Of a stretch of DNA of 32,143 bases, positions 16,416-24,014 are shown in pieces (the stretch's first letter is position 1; every line of letters starts with the position of its first letter). The position numbers and the translations under genes were made by a program. A model generated the notes under the pieces. It did not search any database. It was not told the DNA's origin and worked only from the letters and a program-made list of their open reading frames with translations. This DNA comes from Microcoleus sp. bin48.metabat.b7b8b9.023 (GTDB lineage: Bacteria > Cyanobacteriota > Cyanobacteriia > Cyanobacteriales > Microcoleaceae): NCBI RefSeq assembly GCF_013299185.1, contig NZ_JAAFKG010000059.1, positions 1 through 32,143 on the forward strand. The letters run 5' to 3'.

Positions 16416-17687
16416 ATGTCAAACTACGTTTTTCTCATTGATGCCAACAAAAAACCGATGAATCCGGTTCATCCCAGTCACGCCAGAAAACTTTTAGATT
16501 CGGGCAAGGCTGCGGTGTTTCGGCGCTATCCGTTCACACTGCTCCTCAAGCGAGTAGTAGAAAACATTGTTGTTCATCCGCTCACACTCAAGATCGATCC
16601 CGGTTCTAAAGTGACAGGCATCTCGCTTGTCACTGACCGTAATGAAGCGATCTGGGGGGTAGAATTAGAGCATCGAGGGCAACAGATCGAAGATGCTTTA
16701 CAGTCCCGTCGTGCAGTTCGTAGAGGACGCAGAAATCGCAATACTCGCTATCGTCAAGCCAGATATTTCAATCGTAAACGTCCTCAAGGATGGTTGGCGC
16801 CATCTTTGATGCACCGAGTTTTGACGACTGAAACATGGATAAAACGACTCCGCAAGTTTGCACCTATCGGAGATATCAAGTTAGAGCTTGTCCAATTCGA
16901 TACGCAACAGCTAGAGAATCCTGAAATCTCTGGCATTGAATATCAGCAAGGCGAATTACAAGGTTACGAAGTTCGTGAGTATCTACTTGAAAAGTGGGAG
17001 CGAAAATGTGCTTACTGTGATGCCGAAAATATTCCGTTGCAAATCGAGCATATCCAACCTAAAGCTAAAGGTGGCTCTAACCGAATTTATAACCTGTGTT
17101 TGGCTTGCGAAAAGTGCAATCTTAAAAAAGCAACTCAGGATATTAGGGATTTCTTGAAAGGCAAGTCCGATCTAGCTTCGAGAATCCTCTCTTGGGCCAA
17201 ATCTCCTCTCAAAGATGCGGCTGCTGTGAATTCTACTCAGTGGAAATTGTTTAAAACCTTGAAAGTCACTGGATTGCTTGTCACTACTGGCACTGGCGGA
17301 CAAACGAAGTTCAATAGAACTCGATTAGGACTGCCTAAAGAACATTGGATTGATGCTGCCTGTGTGGGTGTCACTCCATCCTTGAAAATCTTAACCACTC
17401 GCATTTTGAGAGTTAAGGCAACAGGAATGGGAGGAAGGCAACGATGCCAGACGGATAAGTTTGGGTATCCCCAGAAACATCGTCCATTACGTCCGATTTT
17501 CGGGTTTTGTACTGGGGACATTGTTCGGGCTGATGTCCCGAAAGGTAAGTACAAAGGGACGTTCACTGCTAGAGTTTGTCCTATGTCAGATGGAAGAGGT
17601 GAGTTTGTTATTGACAAAAAACGGAGGTCAATCAGGTTGGAATATTGCACAACTGCTCACAGGAAAGATGGTTACAGCTATGCCTGA
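16416..17687 (+). CDS. iscB: RNA-guided nuclease IscB, 423 aa
   Basis: Domains in order: N-terminal PLMP-type domain (NKKPMNPVHPSHARKLL at 11-27, KAAVFRRYPF at 31-40); RuvC-I with Asp61 in LKIDPGSK; arginine-rich bridge helix (98-122, RRAVRRGRRNRNTRYR); RuvC-II with Glu157 in IKLELVQFD; HNH with CAYC (198-201), IEH with His212, and CEKC (231-234); RuvC-III with HWIDAA (310-315, Asp313); C-terminal domain with KFGYPQKHRP (348-357). Every catalytic residue I can place is present, so the protein looks active as an omega-RNA-guided DNA nuclease that maintains its transposon. The PLMP motif reads PMNP here. The start gives the standard N-terminus. Confidence 0.95.
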   Translation: MSNYVFLIDANKKPMNPVHPSHARKLLDSGKAAVFRRYPFTLLLKRVVENIVVHPLTLKIDPGSKVTGISLVTDRNEAIWGVELEHRGQQIEDALQSRRAVRRGRRNRNTRYRQARYFNRKRPQGWLAPSLMHRVLTTETWIKRLRKFAPIGDIKLELVQFDTQQLENPEISGIEYQQGELQGYEVREYLLEKWERKCAYCDAENIPLQIEHIQPKAKGGSNRIYNLCLACEKCNLKKATQDIRDFLKGKSDLASRILSWAKSPLKDAAAVNSTQWKLFKTLKVTGLLVTTGTGGQTKFNRTRLGLPKEHWIDAACVGVTPSLKILTTRILRVKATGMGGRQRCQTDKFGYPQKHRPLRPIFGFCTGDIVRADVPKGKYKGTFTARVCPMSDGRGEFVIDKKRRSIRLEYCTTAHRKDGYSYA

Positions 17688-17745
17688 AAACATACTCAAA
17701 AAAGAAGGAGTGTCTAGATATGTCCACCAATAATTATCGAACAGT

Positions 17746-19296
17746 ATGAACCCCCTTTTTAGAAAGCTCTTGGGCCCCCGACAAACAGAGTATCTGATAG
17801 TAAATCACAATTTCATTATTCAGGAAACCTCTGCCGAAGTGCAGAATTATGCCGATACTCCGGGTGACGCGCTCCCCGGTACAGATGCTCGCATCTGTTT
17901 TCCCGAACTGATTGGAATTGAAAATATCCTCATGTCGATCGTGATGGGAAGGCGGCCGAGTTTTGAACTCAAAGGAATCGCTCGGTTTGCCGACAACAAC
18001 CGCCCTTTATACTTCGATATGTTGGCGATAGAACATGAAAACGAACAAGATGTGGCAAGTAATTTGCTAATTTTGATTGAAGATGCCACCGAAAAAATGG
18101 TGATGAAGCAATCCTTGATTCAGAGAGCGAATGAAGCTAATCTTTTGCTGAGCGCCTTAGCCGCTTCAAAAGATTATATAGATAAAGTGATTCGCTCCAT
18201 GGGCGATGCTTTGTTGGTGACAACAACATTAGGAATTATCAAAACAGTCAATCAATCGGCACAATGGTTATTTGGGTACAGCGAAGCAGAATTGATCGAC
18301 CAGCCCCTCTCAATCGTAGTAGTCGAAGAAACATTGCTTTACCAAGGTCGGCACCGCTATATTTTGTCTCAAAAAGAGCTGCTCAGAGAATTGGAAGTAG
18401 TCTGCACTACTAAATCGGGAGAAGAAATTTGGGTAGAATTTTCCTGCTCGGCAATTCAGACAGAATTAGACGGACTTTATGATTTCATCTATATCGGCAG
18501 AGACATCACAGAACGCAAGCAAGAAGACATGGAAATTCGTCGCTCTCTGGTAAAAGAGCAAGAACTCAGACAGCTTAAATCTCGTTTTTTCTCGATGCTG
18601 GCTCACGAATTCGGCAATCCTTTAAATACAGTATTATTTGCTACTCAAATTCTCAAAGAATATGGGGACGAAATTACCCAAGCCGAAAAACAAGAATACC
18701 TCCAACACGTTAAATCAGCATCTAAACACATGGCTCAGCTATTAGATGACGTGCGGTTGCTCAGCAGCGCCGAAGCTGGAAAACTCCAATTCAATCCCGC
18801 ACCACTTGACTTGCGAAAATTTTGCAGCGAGTTAGTAGAATCAATAAAAATTAGCTACGGGCAAAATCATAAAATTAATTTTGTTTGCAGAAAATCTATT
18901 CTGCCTGGGAAAAAAACAGCTCCGGAATCGGAGGTACCAGAATACTCGCCCGCACTGGATGCCAAATTGCTGCGGCACATCTTGACAAATTTGCTGTCAA
19001 ATGCTGTCAAATATTCGCCGATCGACAGCTATATTGATTTTCAATTAAATTATCATAGTGAAGAAGCTATATTTAAAATAAAAGATGCGGGCATTGGCAT
19101 TCCTATAGAAGACCAAGAACAACTGTTTGAATCTTATTACCGGGCCCAAAATGTCGGAAAAATACCTGGTACAGGGCTGGGTTTATCTATAGTTAAACAG
19201 TGTGTAGACCTGCACGGAGGTCAAATCGAATTTTCCAGCGACACAGGGTTAGGCACTACCTTTGTAGTCACAATTCCATTTGCAAAACAGAGGTAA
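17746..19296 (+). CDS. PAS-domain sensor histidine kinase, 516 aa
   Basis: Residues 1-118 form a PAS-like domain (YLIVNHNFIIQETSAEVQ, ending LLILIEDATEKM) that is clearly paralogous to the N-terminus of the cyclase two genes downstream. A second PAS spans about 143-260 (SMGDALLVTTTLG to DITERK). The kinase core has the H-box FSMLAHEFGNPL with His287, an N-box LTNLLSNAVKYSP, a G1 box KDAGIGIP (Ala in place of the usual Asn), and G2 GTGLGLSIVK. No membrane segment is visible, so it is cytosolic. ATG 17746 lies on the right boundary of the IscB element; without the element it would overlap the GTPase stop by four bases, so it belongs to the GTPase operon. No response regulator directly follows. 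Confidence 0.92.
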   Translation: MNPLFRKLLGPRQTEYLIVNHNFIIQETSAEVQNYADTPGDALPGTDARICFPELIGIENILMSIVMGRRPSFELKGIARFADNNRPLYFDMLAIEHENEQDVASNLLILIEDATEKMVMKQSLIQRANEANLLLSALAASKDYIDKVIRSMGDALLVTTTLGIIKTVNQSAQWLFGYSEAELIDQPLSIVVVEETLLYQGRHRYILSQKELLRELEVVCTTKSGEEIWVEFSCSAIQTELDGLYDFIYIGRDITERKQEDMEIRRSLVKEQELRQLKSRFFSMLAHEFGNPLNTVLFATQILKEYGDEITQAEKQEYLQHVKSASKHMAQLLDDVRLLSSAEAGKLQFNPAPLDLRKFCSELVESIKISYGQNHKINFVCRKSILPGKKTAPESEVPEYSPALDAKLLRHILTNLLSNAVKYSPIDSYIDFQLNYHSEEAIFKIKDAGIGIPIEDQEQLFESYYRAQNVGKIPGTGLGLSIVKQCVDLHGGQIEFSSDTGLGTTFVVTIPFAKQR

Positions 19297-19484
19297 TACG
19301 ATTTTCGATTTTAGAATTGGGAATGACTGTGATGATATTGAGCTTGCCTAGAGTTGCATTTTCTTTGAAATTGATATCAAGAGGTTAATCTCAGATCGTT
19401 TGATACAGAGGGCACGTTCACCAAATAAATGGGCGGAGCGAAGTGGAGGGCTGAAGCCCCGTCCTTCTAGGACGGCTTTAATTC

Positions 19485-19515
19485 TTCTGATTCTATCGGA
19501 GAGTCATGATATAAT
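19485..19515 (+). promoter_or_regulatory. Candidate tnpB promoter
   Basis: A perfect TATAAT (19510-19515) lies 13 bases before the GTG start. The upstream -35 region (around TTCTGA, 19485-19490) is weak. With this -10 box the transcript would start very close to the start codon, leaving an almost leaderless message. Confidence 0.35.
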
Positions 19516-19527
19516 AGAGTAAGTAAA

Positions 19528-20694
19528 GTGCCAGCAAAAATGAAAGCAAGGTATCGCTATAGATTCTATCCGACCGACCAACAGAAACAGAGCCTAGCTC
19601 AGTTATTTGGCTGCGTTCGCGTAGTCTGGAATGATGCTCTTGCACTTTGTAAACAGTCTGAGAAAAAGCCAAGTTCGGCAGAACTTCAAAAAACAGTAAT
19701 AACCAGAGCGAAACAAACTGAGGAAAGAACTTGGCTGAGTGAAGTCTCGGTAGTTCCATTACAACAATCTGTAGCCGCTCTGGAAACAGCTTTTAAGAAC
19801 TTTTTCGATTCGTGTAAAGGAACGAGAACAGGGCGAAAAGTTGGATATCCTAAGTTCAAGAAAAAAACAAACATCCAATCGGCAAGGCTTACTATCCATG
19901 GTTTTTCCATGAAGGAAGATGGCGGTGTCTATCTAGCTAAAATCGGCATCGTCAAACCGATTTGGTCTAGGGTTTTACCATCTGAGCCTAGTTCTGTAAC
20001 TGTCATCAAGGATTGCGCTAACCGATATTTCCTTAGCTTTGTCGTAGAGGTTAACCCCCATCGAGTTGATGTCAAGAATCAAAGTATTGGCATTGATTTG
20101 GGAATTAAAACCTTTGCTGTGATGAGCGATGGAACGGCAGCCCAAAGTCCTAGTTACAAACAGTTAGAACGGAAAATCCGCAGATTGCAACGCAAACTAG
20201 CAAGACAACCCAAAGATTCCAAACGCAGAAATAAAACCCGCCTCCAGATTGCTAAATGGCACAACCAAATAGCGGATACCCGGAAAGACTTCCTGCACAA
20301 ATTGTCTACTAAAATAGTCAACGATAACCAAGTGATTGTTTTAGAAGATTTGAATGTATCGGGCATGGTCAAAAACCGCAAACTTGCAAGGGCTATCAGT
20401 CAGCAAGGGTGGTATGAATTTAGGGTGCTATGTGAGGGTAAATCCGAGAAATTGGGCAGAGAGTTGAGGGTAATCAGCCGTTGGGAACCTACAAGCCAAA
20501 CTTGCTCAGATTGCGGGTTTAAATGGGGGAAATTAGATCTTTCAATTCGGGAGTTAATCTGTTTAAACTGCGGTATACATCAAGATAGGGATTTGAACGC
20601 AGCAAGAAATATAAATCAAGTCGGGATAGGGCATTGCCACGACTTTAAACAGACACAGAGAGAAGGTAAGACCACTTGTGGCACATCTCGGTGA
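19528..20694 (+). CDS. tnpB: RNA-guided nuclease TnpB, 388 aa
   Basis: TnpB is the RuvC-type nuclease ancestral to Cas12, guided by an RNA from the 3' end of its own element. The N-terminus reads ARYRYRFYPTDQQKQSLAQL (7-26). The RuvC residues are Asp190 (GIDLGIKTFAV), Glu273 (VLEDLNVSGM) and Asp353 (HQDRDLNAARNI). The zinc ribbon is CSDCG (326-330) with CLNCG (345-349). All are intact, so it is probably active. GTG 19528 or ATG 19540 can serve as start; most relatives begin MKARY. The last residues (KTTCGTSR) look frameshifted: the usual ending AHLGEVSRIP occurs in another frame at about 20678-20710. It shares the plus strand with the signalling genes. Confidence 0.94.
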   Translation: MPAKMKARYRYRFYPTDQQKQSLAQLFGCVRVVWNDALALCKQSEKKPSSAELQKTVITRAKQTEERTWLSEVSVVPLQQSVAALETAFKNFFDSCKGTRTGRKVGYPKFKKKTNIQSARLTIHGFSMKEDGGVYLAKIGIVKPIWSRVLPSEPSSVTVIKDCANRYFLSFVVEVNPHRVDVKNQSIGIDLGIKTFAVMSDGTAAQSPSYKQLERKIRRLQRKLARQPKDSKRRNKTRLQIAKWHNQIADTRKDFLHKLSTKIVNDNQVIVLEDLNVSGMVKNRKLARAISQQGWYEFRVLCEGKSEKLGRELRVISRWEPTSQTCSDCGFKWGKLDLSIRELICLNCGIHQDRDLNAARNINQVGIGHCHDFKQTQREGKTTCGTSR

Positions 20695-20740
20695 AGTGTC
20701 AAGAATCCCACGGTACGGCCGGGGAGTATGTCAACACTAC
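20600..20740 (+). ncRNA. TnpB right-end RNA (omega RNA), approximate
   Basis: In tnpB elements the guide RNA overlaps the 3' end of the gene and ends at the right boundary; the bases just beyond serve as guide. The 3' part of tnpB plus 20695-20735 has the right position. A GC-rich stretch (CCCACGGTACGGCCGGGGAG, about 20708-20727) could be its terminal stem. The guide would then come from the bases just before and over the cyclase start codon. Position and family knowledge support this; no folding was run. Confidence 0.4.
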
Positions 20741-20750
20741 AAAATCCAAC

Positions 20751-23540
20751 ATGACAACCCTGTTAAACAAATTGTTGGTTCCCCACCACTTGGAGTACCT
20801 AGCACTGGATCAAGACTTTCTTATCGCAGAGACATCTCTCAATGTGCAGCGGTTTGCCGACTGTCCCGAGGAAGTAGTGACCGGAAACGATGTCCGCATT
20901 CCCTTTCCCGAATTGCTGGGAACTGAAGAAATTTTAATCGATATTTTGGAAGGGCGGTTGCCAAATTTTGAATTAAAAGCGATGACGCGAGTATTAGAAA
21001 ATGGCTCGCGGCTTTATTTTGATATGTATATCGTCGAGTTCAGCAATGATGATAGCGAGCAAAGATTAATTGTATTTTTTGAAGACGTAACCGACAGGAT
21101 GGGTTTGGAACAAACTCTAGTCCAAGCTACCAATGAAATGAATATTTTATTGAGTACCTTAGCCGCTACTAATAATTATGTTGAAAAAATTATTACTTCC
21201 ATGGCAGAAGTTTTGTTGGTGACAACGGCCTCGGGAAAAATCAAAAAAGTCAATCAAGCGGCTCAAGATTTGTTCGGTTATAGCGAATCGCAATTAGTAG
21301 GTCAGCCAATAGACAGTCTTGCTGCTGAGGGCGAATCTTTGCAAGCAGTCAGCCAAGAGTCGCCTCAACAATCTCAAACTAACACTGAAATAATTTGCAC
21401 GGCAAAAACAGGAGAAAAGCTCACGGTTTCCTTTTCCTGTACGGCGATTCCAAGTGACATGAAAAGTGTTTCGGCAACTTCTGTGGCCCTCCAGGATTTT
21501 GTGTATATTGGTCGCGACATGACATACAGACAGCGAGCTCGCAAGCGAAAAGCAGCTCAGTACGTGACCACTCACATCCTCTCTACATCCGAAACAATCA
21601 AAAAAGCTTTAGAAGCGATTCTCCCCGCAATTTGCGAAAGTTTGGGGTGGCATACTGCCGAACTTTGGATGCCGCCGGAAGCTGGGGAAAAACTGCTGTT
21701 AGGAAGTAAGAGAATAACTGCGATTTCCGACCCCAATTTGCTGCGGTGTGTCACCAGTTGGACAAAACCCTCAGTTTCTATACCCAAATTTGCCGAATCT
21801 GCCGAACAAATGATTTGTGGATTCGGGGAAGGATTGTCAGGTCTCATTTGGGCCAGCGGTTCGTCTCAGTGGATTGCGGATGTAACAGAAAGCGAAATTT
21901 TCATTCGCAGAGAAATTGCCGCAGAAGAAGGACTGCACGGAGCTTTTGGCTTCCCAATTTTGGGGGACTACGAGCAGGAAAATTCTGAAAGGTCTGTGTT
22001 GGGGGTGATGACTTTTTTTAGCTGCGAAGTGCAGTGTTTTGATGAAGAATTGCTCCAGACAATGGCAACAATCGGCAGCCAACTGGGTCAATTTATTAAG
22101 CGCAAGCAAGCGGAAATAGCTTTGCGGGAAAGCGAAGAACAATTACGAGACTTATTTGAAAATGCTACTGACTTAATTCAAAGTATTGGAGCAGACGGTC
22201 ATTTTTTGTATGTAAATCGGGCTTGGCGGGAAACTCTGGGCTACAGCGAAGCAGAAATTGCTCAAATGACTGTTTTTGATATCATTCATCCCAACAGTTC
22301 GCCAGAGTCTATGGAGATATTATATCAAGCTATTACTAAAAAAAGTGTCTATGAAAATACTTTTTATCCCCACTCTATTCAAATAATATTTATTACTAAG
22401 GAACACGAACAAATTTTGCTAGAAGGTAGCATAAACTGTAAGTTTTTGGAAGGTTCTTTAGTAGCGATTCGCGCTATTTTGCGAGACATTACTGCTCGCA
22501 AGATGGCGGAAGATGCTCTAGCAAAATCTGCGTCCTTGCTGCAAGCAACTTTTGATTCTACTGCGGACGGTATTTTAGCTATTGACAGGAGCGGAAAAAT
22601 AGTTACGTTCAATCGCGAATTTGTGGAAATGTGGGGCGTACCTAGCGACGTGATGGCGCTGCGAGACGACGCAACAACGATCGCCTTTGTGCAGAACCAA
22701 CTCAAAGACCCGCAAGCATTCCAAGAGAGAATAGAATCGCTTTACGACCAGCCAGAAGCCGAAAGTTTTGATTTGTTGGAATTTCAGGACGGCCGATTTT
22801 TTGAACGCTATTCGGAACCGCAGCGGCTGGGAGATAAAATTATCGGTAGAGTCTGGAGTTACCACGACATTACGGAACGCAAGCACGCAGAAGATGCCCT
22901 GCGGGAAGAACAAGAAAAATCGGAAAAGCTGCTGTTAAATATCTTGCCAAACCCCATAGCAGAACGGCTCAAACAAAACGAAACTACTATTGCCGAATAC
23001 TTTCCGGAAGTGACTGTTTTGTTTGCAGATATTGTGGGGTTTACAGCTTTGTCTTCTGTCATGAACCCGATCGACCTCGTGGAGCTCCTGAATAAGATTT
23101 TCTCAGGATTCGACCTGTTGTGCGAGCAGCACGGCCTAGAGAAAATCAAGACCATCGGCGACGCATACATGGCTGTAGGAGGGCTGCCCTACCCTCGGGC
23201 AGACCATGCAGAGGCGATCGCCCAAATGGCCCTAGATATGCAAAGAGAGATAGCTCGGTTTAACGGTCTGAATAAGAAATATTTTAGCATCCGCATCGGC
23301 ATCCACAGCGGCCCGGTTGTTGCCGGAGTGATTGGCATCAAAAAGTTTATTTACGATTTGTGGGGCGATACGGTAAATATCGCTTCCCGCATGGAATCTC
23401 ATGGTTTGCCTTGGCGGATTCAAGTCAGTGAAACTACTTATGACTTATTGAAAGACAAATATTTGCTGGAAGGGCGCGGAACTATTGAAGTTAAAGGTAA
23501 AGGGGCTATGAAAACTTATCTGCTTGTTGGTAAAAAATAA
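20751..23540 (+). CDS. PAS-GAF-PAS-PAS class III adenylate cyclase, 929 aa
   Basis: Domains: PAS-like N-terminus (1-115, paralogous to the kinase upstream), PAS (about 140-268), GAF (280-440), PAS (455-580), PAS (585-715) and a class III cyclase domain (735-925). The metal aspartates are Asp760 (FADIVGFT) and Asp804 (TIGDAYM). Lys800 and Asp869 (FIYDLWGDTVN) are the pair that selects ATP, and the following NIASRMES supplies the transition-state Arg, so this should make cAMP. The frame is open upstream to 20676, but that part lies in the tnpB tail; MTTLLNKLLVP aligns with the kinase start MNPLFRKLLGP, so I begin at 20751. No clear ribosome site is seen. It is cytosolic. Confidence 0.92.
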   Translation: MTTLLNKLLVPHHLEYLALDQDFLIAETSLNVQRFADCPEEVVTGNDVRIPFPELLGTEEILIDILEGRLPNFELKAMTRVLENGSRLYFDMYIVEFSNDDSEQRLIVFFEDVTDRMGLEQTLVQATNEMNILLSTLAATNNYVEKIITSMAEVLLVTTASGKIKKVNQAAQDLFGYSESQLVGQPIDSLAAEGESLQAVSQESPQQSQTNTEIICTAKTGEKLTVSFSCTAIPSDMKSVSATSVALQDFVYIGRDMTYRQRARKRKAAQYVTTHILSTSETIKKALEAILPAICESLGWHTAELWMPPEAGEKLLLGSKRITAISDPNLLRCVTSWTKPSVSIPKFAESAEQMICGFGEGLSGLIWASGSSQWIADVTESEIFIRREIAAEEGLHGAFGFPILGDYEQENSERSVLGVMTFFSCEVQCFDEELLQTMATIGSQLGQFIKRKQAEIALRESEEQLRDLFENATDLIQSIGADGHFLYVNRAWRETLGYSEAEIAQMTVFDIIHPNSSPESMEILYQAITKKSVYENTFYPHSIQIIFITKEHEQILLEGSINCKFLEGSLVAIRAILRDITARKMAEDALAKSASLLQATFDSTADGILAIDRSGKIVTFNREFVEMWGVPSDVMALRDDATTIAFVQNQLKDPQAFQERIESLYDQPEAESFDLLEFQDGRFFERYSEPQRLGDKIIGRVWSYHDITERKHAEDALREEQEKSEKLLLNILPNPIAERLKQNETTIAEYFPEVTVLFADIVGFTALSSVMNPIDLVELLNKIFSGFDLLCEQHGLEKIKTIGDAYMAVGGLPYPRADHAEAIAQMALDMQREIARFNGLNKKYFSIRIGIHSGPVVAGVIGIKKFIYDLWGDTVNIASRMESHGLPWRIQVSETTYDLLKDKYLLEGRGTIEVKGKGAMKTYLLVGKK

Positions 23541-23815
23541 GTTGACAGTTGGCAGTTGACAGTTGACAGTTGACAGTTGACAGTTGGCAGTTTGTAGTTG
23601 AGAGTTGACTTCTGGCAAAAGTCGGGAACAGGGAACAGGGAATGGGGAAACGGGGGAACGGGGAAACGGGAAAACGGGGAACAAAAATTAATGCAAACAA
23701 CATCGCAAAAATACTTTCGCAAGAGGTCTAGTGGACAGTTGGCAGTTGGCAGTGGACAGTTGAGAGTTGAGAGTTGAGAGTTGAAAGTTGGCAATAGTCA
23801 GTAGTCAGTTGGCAT
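23541..23815. repeat. Heptanucleotide short tandem repeats and purine-rich tract
   Basis: Directly after the cyclase stop come about nine copies of a 7-base unit (GTTGACA with variants GTTGGCA, GTTGAGA) to about 23608. An A/G-only stretch of GGGAACAGGG/GGGGAAACGG type follows (about 23620-23690), then a second heptamer block (about 23734-23815). Short tandemly repeated heptamers are a known feature of filamentous cyanobacterial genomes. There is no coding signal. Confidence 0.85.
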
Positions 23816-23853
23816 AGTGCGAACTCATATAGCTTGCGAACAGCAGTCATCAG

Positions 23854-23970
23854 GGAAGCATCTCAGTTTTGTATTTATCGTGCTAGCGTCCTCGCTCGCA
23901 TATTGTACAATACGCCAGTTCCCGACAGCACTCAAAGAAAAAATGCTTTTGACAAAAATGAGATGCTTCC
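23854..23970. mobile_element. 117-bp MITE with terminal inverted repeats and 9-bp target duplication
   Basis: The left end GGAAGCATCTCAGTTTTGT and the inverted right end GGAAGCATCTCATTTTTGT match at 18 of 19 positions. The element is flanked on both sides by AGTCATCAG (23845-23853 and 23971-23979), a perfect 9-bp target duplication. It encodes nothing; an inner palindromic stretch GCTAGCGTCCTCGCTCGC is present. A full-length insertion sequence with the same ends would have to move it. The flanks lie in a CAGTCATCAG-rich tract, which slightly weakens the duplication argument. Confidence 0.82.
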
Positions 23971-24014
23971 AGTCATCAGTCAGTAGTTATCAGTCATCAG
24001 GCTGATGGCTAAAA

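Larger units (their letters stand above)
16167..17749 (+). mobile_element. IscB (IS200/IS605-superfamily) transposon, no tnpA
   Basis: The ends can be inferred directly. ATGAACC occurs at 16163-16169 and again at 17746-17752, and removing 16167-17749 joins the upstream and downstream genes in a 4-bp ATGA stop/start overlap. IS200/IS605 elements insert next to a short target without duplicating it, which fits. The element holds an omega-RNA region and iscB only, so it would need a Y1 transposase in trans. The exact ends can slide within the shared 7 bases. Confidence 0.8.
19405..20735 (+). mobile_element. TnpB (IS200/IS605-type) element, no tnpA
   Basis: The boundaries are estimates. The left part has an imperfect hairpin AAGCCCCGTCCT/AGGACGGCTT (about 19454-19477), typical of subterminal IS605 structures. 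TTGAT (19400-19404), the motif used by ISDra2-type elements, lies shortly before it, with another at 19371-19375. The right end is placed after CCCACGGTACGGCCGGGGAGTATGTCAA, a tail recurrent in cyanobacterial tnpB elements as I know them. The element sits between two complete genes and contains only tnpB, so it depends on a transposase elsewhere. Confidence 0.6.

Noticed and set aside
16267..16461. 64-codon frame upstream of and overlapping iscB
   Set aside because: It lies in the omega-RNA region and overlaps the iscB start; no protein-like features.
20676..20750. Longer N-terminus for the adenylate cyclase
   Set aside because: It lies in the tnpB tail and right end; the paralogous kinase starts at the position equivalent to 20751.
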